Below are positions 60,101 through 64,000 of a stretch of 64,000 nucleotides of DNA, piece after piece; position 1 is the first letter of the stretch, and every line of letters begins with the position of its first letter. Both the position numbers and the translations under genes were made by a program. The notes beneath the pieces are model-generated. The model made no database searches and was not told the DNA's origin. It saw only the letters and a program-made list of their open reading frames with translations. Location: assembly GCA_036925085.1 (NCBI GenBank), contig JAUPFP010000008.1, forward strand, positions 5,339,277 to 5,403,276. Direction: 5' to 3'. Origin of the DNA: Brachycybe producta (lineage: Eukaryota > Arthropoda > Diplopoda > Playtdesmida > Andrognathidae).

Positions 60101-63100
60101 TTTTTGCTTTGTTAGAATTTTTTTTCAATAAAACTAACGTTTTTACTAGAAAATTCACCACACACACACACACACACACAAAAAAAAAACTACTTCCCCA
60201 TAGTAATAACGTGGTGTGTTGGGTCCCTATTACTGCCGACAGCAAAGCCCCCCCAAATACATCGTCTCTCGCTCACTTAGTACTGGACCTTGTTTGCATA
60301 ATAACAAAATTAACTAGAACTTAAGTACCGTAGTTGAACATACTTGAAAGAAATTCAATGACGAATATTAAATAACATTAAATACGACAGAAAAAAAGTC
60401 TTATTTTAAAAGACATAAATCAAAAGTAAAAATGATTTTCAACACCCATTCCGATTATAATTATTATTCTAATTTTAACGAACAATTTTTTTCTTGCTTT
60501 TTTTTTTTGAAAATATTTTCTAGTATTATTATTATACGCAATATTATACAACCACAATGTAATCCTATGATGATACACGAAGCTAATCAACCAATGATGA
60601 ACGACGACGACGACGACGACAGAAGCTTCATAATTGCAACGTTCAAATGATAATAAACACAACGAAGAGGAAAGTTTTCAAAATAAATAACAAGGGATGA
60701 AATAAATAATAAAAAAAAGCAGCCAAGTTGCCACATGAAACAAAAACAGCAGAATGACGACGACGATAAGTTATCGTCATAAAACTCATTAATTACAAGA
60801 GGCTCCGGTTGACTATAACCTGATTAAGTGAGACATACAAAAAAGAAGAGATGGAACACAAAGTCAAGAACAATCCGTGACGTCACACACAATCTTAAAT
60901 GAATAAATTTCGAATTTCCTTCACACTATCATCACACATTCTTATCACGTTAAACGGTCAGAGTCTGAATTATTTGCTTTTTTTTTTCTTTCTGCAGCTG
61001 CTGCTGCTGCTCATTTCTTTAACAGCAAAATTTAAAAAGTCAATACTTTTGTTAAAATTTGCGTCAAAATCTAACCTCTATTTCTCAGCTCAAAAAGTGA
61101 TAATGTAGGCCTACTAGAGAGCTGCCACGTCATAATTAATTAAGCTGCCATTTCACTTTTGCGTCAAAAACGCAAACACGCCTTGTTTCCATTCGTGTGA
61201 AAAATTTGAACTTTTCAAGAATTTCAACTGGTGAAAAATTGAAGAAACGTGGCCTGTTTGCCTGTGATAGTGAATGGGCGGAGGGCCACGTGTTTTCCAT
61301 GTTTCACCAGTTGAAATTTTCACCACCAATGTAAACAAGGCCTTAATATGAAAAGCTGCAGATAAAGTCAAATACGCAGCCTTGGCCTCAACTCCTTTCT
61401 CACTTCCTCCTGAAGGTTATAGTTATCCAGAGCCATAGCTTAGTTATGCCCTACATCCCCCCCCTTCCTGAGAGACAGGCTCCGCCCTTTTTATGACGAC
61501 CGGCAACTTCTAATTGGTTTGTTGTGTGGTTCGACGTTCAAAAGGGCGGAGCATGTGACGTCAAACTACATAAGTTGTGTTCGTCATAAAAAGGACGGAG
61601 CCAACTTGTGTTTGTCCTGATTTCTAAATGCCTGTCTTGAGAGTGGTTAAGCTTTAAAAACAAAGGTGGAATTGGAACACAGGCATCTGTAGACAGCTTC
61701 AGAATTTCGTTGGCTCCACATTTTTATGAGCATCAGACCAAATATCAACCAATTAGAAATAAAAAAGGGCGGAGCATGTGACATCAGACCCAGTAACAAA
61801 CCAATTAGAAATGGATGACGCTCATAAAAGGGCGGAGCCAAAGAAATTCTGAAGCTGTCTACAGATGATGCCTGTGGAAGAAGACCTACTTTGCAAAAAC
61901 ACATCACTCAAAAAGCCCACATAAAACGACACACAACAAACCTCTAGACGCGTCATCAGACACATCAAAAGGAAACCGTCTTCTTCAATCATTTTCAATG
62001 GCAAACTTCCAATCGTTAACTCAACATCAACAAACAAAAAAGTTAATTGTAATTCTATTAAATGTGATTTCCATTTAACCACCTGTGACAATTACGATTA
62101 GACAAGACTTTTAAAAACGAATCAAAGTTTCAAACAACACAATCGAACCAAGTAATGAACAAACAAACAAAAAAAAAGCGGCCATTTTTGTTGTTACTTT
62201 AATTCTTACCTTTTCATTAGTTTTCTCCAAACTGACCCGTATCCTCTTATTACTTGGTAATGCACGTATACTATCCTCCAGTTTAATTGAGGCAAAATTA
62301 CCACCAATTGATACATTCGGAAATTTCGGTTCCATTTTGACACTAATCGAAGACGGTGGTGTCACAGCTGCAGTGGCCACATTGGTCACTCCCGTAATGG
62401 GTACACTTCCTCCTCCTCCTCCTCCTCCTCCTCCACCACCACTACTACCGCTTGCACCACTATTACTACTACCACTACTACTAGTAGTACCAACACTGAT
62501 ATTACCGACACCACCACTGGTACATCCAAATCCTGATCCTCCTCCACCTAATACATTGGACGATGACGATCCACCACTTCCTCCTGTAGCCCCCGTTGTC
62601 GACGGTGTTGAAGGTGTCACGCTAGAGACCACCGGTAACACTGACGAACCAACCACAGAAGTTGTACATCCATTTGATAATGGCAATGATGACGACGACG
62701 AGGAGGAATTATTAGAAAACGATGAGGAAGAGGTTGAGGATGATGATGATGAATTGTTTAAAGATTGAGAAGATCCACTTCCGGAAGAGGAGGACAAGCA
62801 ACTTGTGGAAAGTCCAAGAGAGTTGACATTGGCCGGTACTCCGAGATTGACCGTCGCAGTGGGTAACGAAGCCACATTGATCGTACTACTGTTCGACAGT
62901 TTGATGGTGGACGAAGACAAAGAACTGTTCGATGAAGATGAGGACGATGACGACGACGAAGAAGAGGAAGTGGAGGAGGACGACGACGTTAAGGAAGAAG
63001 CGAGTGCACTTCCGCCCGTATCCGAATTGGAAGAGGTCGAAGATAGTGACGATGATGACGAAGAACCTTTTCCCGTTCCCGTACCGACACCACTTCCACG

Positions 63101-63928
63101 CTCCTTGTCTCGATCCCGCTCCTTCACTCTATCCTTCTTTTCTCGATGACTTCCACCACGTCCTTTACTGGACGCATGCTTTGATTTACCACCACCACTT
63201 CCAGATGTGGTATTACTTCCACCACTATTACTTCCTCCTCCTACTACTACTGTCTCCGAGTTACCAATCGTTCCTCCAGAACTCGTCAGTGCTGCAACCG
63301 ATCCGGTAGTCGGTGCAACAGACGAGTTGGATGAGACGGAACTACCAATGACGGCGGCCGTCGTACCGTTCACGCCTTCTGGCGGACTGCTCGGTTTCAC
63401 TATCTCGTGTTTGGCTTCCGACGTTTTCGTCGGTTTGGTCCTCTTAATCTTCATTTTTAAGCCCTTGTCAACAGTGGCTTGATGTTCTACGTTATTACCG
63501 TTACCGCTAATTCCTCCTCCTGTGTTACTACTGCTGCTGCTACTGTTAAGCTTATTTTTCCCAGATGACATAGCGAAGTTAGACTGTTGGAGCGCCGCCT
63601 GGTGTTGGTGGTGATGGTGCCCCTGACTATTCGAATTGTTGTTATTCACAGATGATGCTACTGTAGTAGTTGTGGTCGATGTCGCTGTAGTCGTAGTGGT
63701 ACTGCTAACGCTGCTGCTATTACTACTACTACTACTTCCCTTCTCGTTGTTCTTTTCGATGTCGGCGTCCAAGTCAATGATAAGATCGCCGATTCCTAAC
63801 TCCCACTCATTGTAATCATCGTCGAAGTTGGTGGTGGACGCGGTGGACTCCGATCGGATGGCGGCTGCTGCAACGGCTTTACTTTCGGCCACCTTACCCC
63901 GGTGGCTGTCCAGTGAATTTTCTTTCAT
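45342..63928 (-). CDS. sbb: ZNF608/ZNF609 - scribbler/brakeless family zinc-finger co-regulator
   Basis: Five coding exons: 63928-62210, 52299-52140, 51461-51374, 51296-47098 and 45424-45342; 6249 bp, 2082 aa, all phases consistent. The Drosophila homologue is a nuclear transcriptional co-repressor; the vertebrate pair is ZNF608/609. Conserved blocks in order: [20 protein letters not shown] near residue 30; [20 protein letters not shown] and [20 protein letters not shown] (residues about 590-655); FCESPTSD and a GRGKRGR stretch; one C2H2 finger at about 787-811 (C-x4-C-x12-H); PMDLNTS-like and Ser/Pro-rich regions; a polyQ/His tract near 1535-1575; [15 protein letters not shown] near 2033; and a final exon [13 protein letters not shown] resembling the ZNF609 end. 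An in-frame TAA six codons before the ATG supports the start. The first coding intron is about 9.9 kb. It is convergent with eIF3J. Confidence 0.95.
45635..46330. mobile_element. family P1 element split by a younger insertion
   Basis: The left part (45635-45749) has GCTTTAGAAACTAGAATGGT and AAATAAGCTTTTTAAG. The right part (46153-46330) resumes with CTTTAAGCAGCGGATAATAT, AACCTTCTAGTTTCTAGAAT and TTAATTTTGCTCCAG. A 403-bp F2 element separates them. It lies in the last intron of the ZNF608/609 homologue. Confidence 0.75.
45750..46152. mobile_element. family F2 MITE-like element with a 7-bp direct repeat
   Basis: The ends are GTCACACTAGGCTGGTTT and its inverse AAACCAGCCTAGTGTGAC. AGCGGCA stands directly on both sides (45743-45749 and 46153-46159), a candidate 7-bp target-site duplication. 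The interior is rich in CAGC/CTGGT words and has further inverted repeats (AGCAGCTGCT). No coding capacity. Confidence 0.85.
46300..46510. repeat. dispersed repeat family R2, copy 1
   Basis: GTTGTTTCTTTGGGTAGTGC, TAATGATCAAAAGACATATT, GAAAACAGCGACCGTAAAAG, TTAATGTTGGCTTCGTTTTG and CTTGAATTCGGG recur in order at 53110-53400 and more weakly at 51525-51690. It is continuous with the right end of a P1 element in two of the three copies. Confidence 0.7.
46545..46830. mobile_element. family P1 palindromic element (near full length)
   Basis: TTTGAAAGTGTTTTAGAAAC, GTTGATATCCTTTCAAAATC, GACCCAACTTTTTAAGTTTT, AGGTTTATTTTGAAAGATAT, CTCTTCTAGTTTCTAAAACA and ACAAAACCATCTTAAC. Both arms are well preserved. 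It lies in the last intron of the ZNF608/609 homologue. Confidence 0.8.
47098..51296 (-). CDS. sbb: main 4.2-kb exon of the ZNF608/609 homologue (zinc finger and polyQ)
   Basis: About 1400 codons without a stop, far above chance in this AT-rich DNA. It starts inside an Arg codon after a AAG acceptor (R|FCESPTSD) and ends at GGAG|GTAAGC. Unspliced reading would add only KQMIRH and a stop, so a short isoform that retains the intron is conceivable. The exon carries the C2H2 finger, several Ser tracts, the polyQ/His tract, a short coiled-coil-like segment ([20 protein letters not shown]) and the conserved His-rich end. Base composition is markedly richer in GC than the flanks. Confidence 0.93.
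48520..48662 (-). repeat. CAG/CAA repeat coding polyglutamine flanked by polyhistidine
   Basis: On the coding strand mixed CAG and CAA codons encode more than 35 Gln between His runs. The codon mixing (CTGCTG and TTGTTG on the plus strand) would lower replication slippage compared with pure CAG. Confidence 0.95.
50395..50450 (-). repeat. serine-coding triplet tract in the ZNF608/609 homologue
   Basis: Repeated ACT/GCT triplets on the plus strand encode a run of about 17 Ser on the minus strand. Confidence 0.85.
51525..51690. repeat. dispersed repeat family R2, copy 2 (diverged)
   Basis: TTTTGGTAGCACCAATGATC, AAAAGATATCTGAAAACAGC and AATATTGGCTTCATTTTGAA match the other R2 copies. It lies between exons 2 and 3 of the ZNF608/609 homologue. 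Confidence 0.65.
51825..52075. mobile_element. family P1 palindromic element between exons 2 and 3
   Basis: ATTATTCTGTCTTTCGAGTG, AATGTTTTAGAAACTAGAAG, GGTAGCTCAATCACTTAGGC, ACTTTAAGCAGACGAAATAC, AAAAGTTTTATTTTGAAATA and CCTTCTAGTTTTTAAAACAC. Nearly full length. Confidence 0.78.
52835..53130. repeat. local duplication, unit 1, with P1-like end
   Basis: GGAGCCACTACAGTGGCTAA, TTATGTAGAATTTGGGACGC and CAAATTGTTTTCAAGACTAG correspond in order to CCACACTACAATGGCTATGC, TTGTACAATTTGGACGAAAA and CCAATTGTTTTGAAAACTAG at 53440-53640. A G14 tract is inside. The end TTAATTTTGCTCCTGAAAG is the P1 terminus. Confidence 0.6.
53110..53400. repeat. dispersed repeat family R2, copy 3
   Basis: Nearly identical to 46300-46510 over GTTGTTTCTTTGGGTAGTGC and GAAAACAGCGACCGTAAAAG; the shared part extends to CTTGAATTCGGGCCTTAGG. 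It contains a short T-rich insertion. Confidence 0.7.
53430..53640. repeat. local duplication, unit 2
   Basis: The counterpart of 52835-53080, about 600 bp away in direct orientation and diverged. Confidence 0.5.
53773..54125. repeat. dispersed repeat family R, copy 2
   Basis: ACTAGTGGGGTAACCCGTCA, GGCAATTGTGCACATGCGCG, CTTCTACACTTTCCAACCTT, ATTCCGATGTGCTTCAATGG and CACACAGACCTGGCATAATA follow the same order as at 25336-25795. The TC-rich body is shorter. Confidence 0.75.
54109..54148. repeat. (AT)n microsatellite at the end of repeat R
   Basis: About 40 bases of alternating AT, placed where copy 1 has a short (AT) tail. Confidence 0.9.
54872..55074. mobile_element. family F3 palindromic element, full length
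   Basis: CAGTTAGAAATAGGAGAG, TTAGCTCCGCCCTTGTTATG, ACGACCGGCAACTTCTAATT and CTGACGTCACATGCTCCGCC lead to the inverse arm ending GATTTCTAACTGCCTG. The last two thirds are close to identical to the copy at 7507-7710. Confidence 0.85.
55460..55645. mobile_element. double-hairpin foldback element
   Basis: The left arm ATGTGCAGATTGTCTAGGTA, ATCTGCAAAACCACCAAC, AGTGAATCTGCA returns inverted as TGCAGATTCACTAG, GGTTGGTTTTGCAGATTGCC, TAGGCAATCTGCACAT. Each arm itself contains a palindrome (GCAGATTGCCTAGGCAATCT). The match continues outward (GATAATGTTAC and GTAACGATAAT). Confidence 0.8.
56536..56851. mobile_element. family F2 element, left-truncated
   Basis: From AAGTCATCCAATCACCGTCT to AAACCAGCCTAGTGTGA it follows the 45750-46152 element closely, including GGGAGTCACATGACCAGCTG. 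The first 110 bases or so are missing. Confidence 0.8.
58793..59103. mobile_element. 311-bp near-perfect inverted repeat
   Basis: The inner arms are GTCGACGAATTCTTAATTTT, ACTTTAATTGTTG and AGATTTTTGTCCAAAATT, mirrored almost exactly across about 20 bases of loop. The outer arms have AATTGATTAGTTAAA and TTTAACTAATCAATTT, and AATAACGAAAAAAT and its inverse. No coding capacity. Confidence 0.82.
61180..61343. mobile_element. short inverted-repeat element with GGCCTTGTTTACA ends
   Basis: CCTTGTTTCCATTCGTGTGA and AATTTCAACTGGTGAAAAAT are mirrored by TTTCACCAGTTGAAATTTTC and AATGTAAACAAGGCC. The centre has ACGTGGCC and GGCCACGTG. About 164 bp. Confidence 0.75.
61475..61634. mobile_element. family F3 element (internally deleted)
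   Basis: CAGGCTCCGCCCTTTTTATG starts the element directly at the GC box. AACTTCTAATTGGTTTGTTG, GCATGTGACGTCAAACTACA and GATTTCTAAATGCCTG follow. The left terminus has lost its AGTTAGAAATC segment. Confidence 0.75.
61680..61874. mobile_element. family F3 sub-family element, CAGGCATC termini
   Basis: CAGGCATCTGTAGACAGCTT plus CAGAATTTC is mirrored by GAAATTCTGAAGCTGTCTAC and AGATGATGCCTG. The inside keeps GGGCGGAGCATGTGACATCA and CCAATTAGAAAT, shared with F3. The neighbouring F3 element is only 45 bp away. Confidence 0.82.
62210..63928 (-). CDS. sbb: first coding exon of the ZNF608/609 homologue
   Basis: 573 codons, ending in phase 0 at NEK|GTAAGA. The conserved nuclear N-terminal block lies at about residues 37-60. 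The rest is low complexity: long Ser tracts, Gly runs (including G11 near residue 500), Thr and Asn repeats, and basic [18 protein letters not shown] stretches typical of nuclear proteins. The antisense strand has long spurious frames (Leu/Pro and Asp/Glu-rich) that mirror these repeats. A 5' UTR or further exon must lie to the right, partly outside the window. Confidence 0.9.
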
Positions 63929-64000
63929 GAGCTTAATTTTCCCCGATTAAAACACAAAGATTGCGACATTTACGAATGGCGTCTTCGTCAAGGCCGCTAT

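Larger units (their letters stand above)
52300..62209. other. 9.9-kb first coding intron of the ZNF608/609 homologue
   Basis: A phase-0 intron. It hosts copies of families P1, R, R2, F2 and F3, two unrelated hairpin elements and several G or C homopolymer tracts. I see no further coding exon. A GC-richer patch at 55.15-55.30 kb has no recognisable product. Confidence 0.7.

Noticed and set aside
62337..63482. Acidic, Pro-rich and Leu-rich plus-strand frames
   Set aside because: They mirror Ser, Gly and Thr repeats of the first coding exon of the ZNF608/609 homologue.

Overview
The window is AT-rich metazoan nuclear DNA with spliced genes, short GT-AG introns, long gene-poor stretches and many simple and palindromic repeats. 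Three genes for small secreted chemosensory proteins (CSP/OS-D family, known from arthropods) and a scribbler/brakeless-type ZNF608/609 gene point to an arthropod. The sequence alone does not settle the group; a non-insect arthropod such as a crustacean is my guess.

Layout. (1) 1-14.8 kb shows no recognisable gene except one orphan first coding exon on the minus strand (9028-8989, unknown product); the rest is simple repeats, a 22-bp tandem array, a 1-kb TG-rich tract and inverted-repeat elements. (2) 14.9-30.4 kb holds three two-exon CSP genes, all on the minus strand and 4-7 kb apart, with an intron at the same place. One carries a Glu/Ser-rich C-terminal extension of more than 100 residues. 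(3) 32.9-40.4 kb is a compact housekeeping block: nicalin (minus, 14 exons, 566 aa), MAIP1 (minus, 5 exons, 304 aa) and, divergent from MAIP1 across 545 bp, eIF3 subunit J (plus, 8 exons, 244 aa). I assembled each from the sequence; exon phases close without a frame error. (4) 45.3-63.9 kb is one large gene on the minus strand, a ZNF608/609-scribbler homologue (5 coding exons, 2082 aa), convergent with eIF3J, with a first coding intron of about 9.9 kb.

Nicalin (ER multipass-translocon accessory), MAIP1 (mitochondrial m-AAA protease partner) and eIF3J (translation initiation) are unrelated housekeeping genes and share only position. The CSPs are a tandem family.

Between and inside the genes lie at least seven families of short elements with long terminal inverted repeats (MITE-like, no transposase seen). 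The commonest is a palindrome with the core GTTTTAGAAACTAGAA, with about 13 copies or fragments. Another family carries TGACGTCA and GGGCGG motifs. One element of a third family lies inside a copy of the first, flanked by a 7-bp direct repeat. No tRNA, rRNA, CRISPR array or intact transposon gene was recognised. All family assignments come from recognised protein similarity by eye; no search was run.
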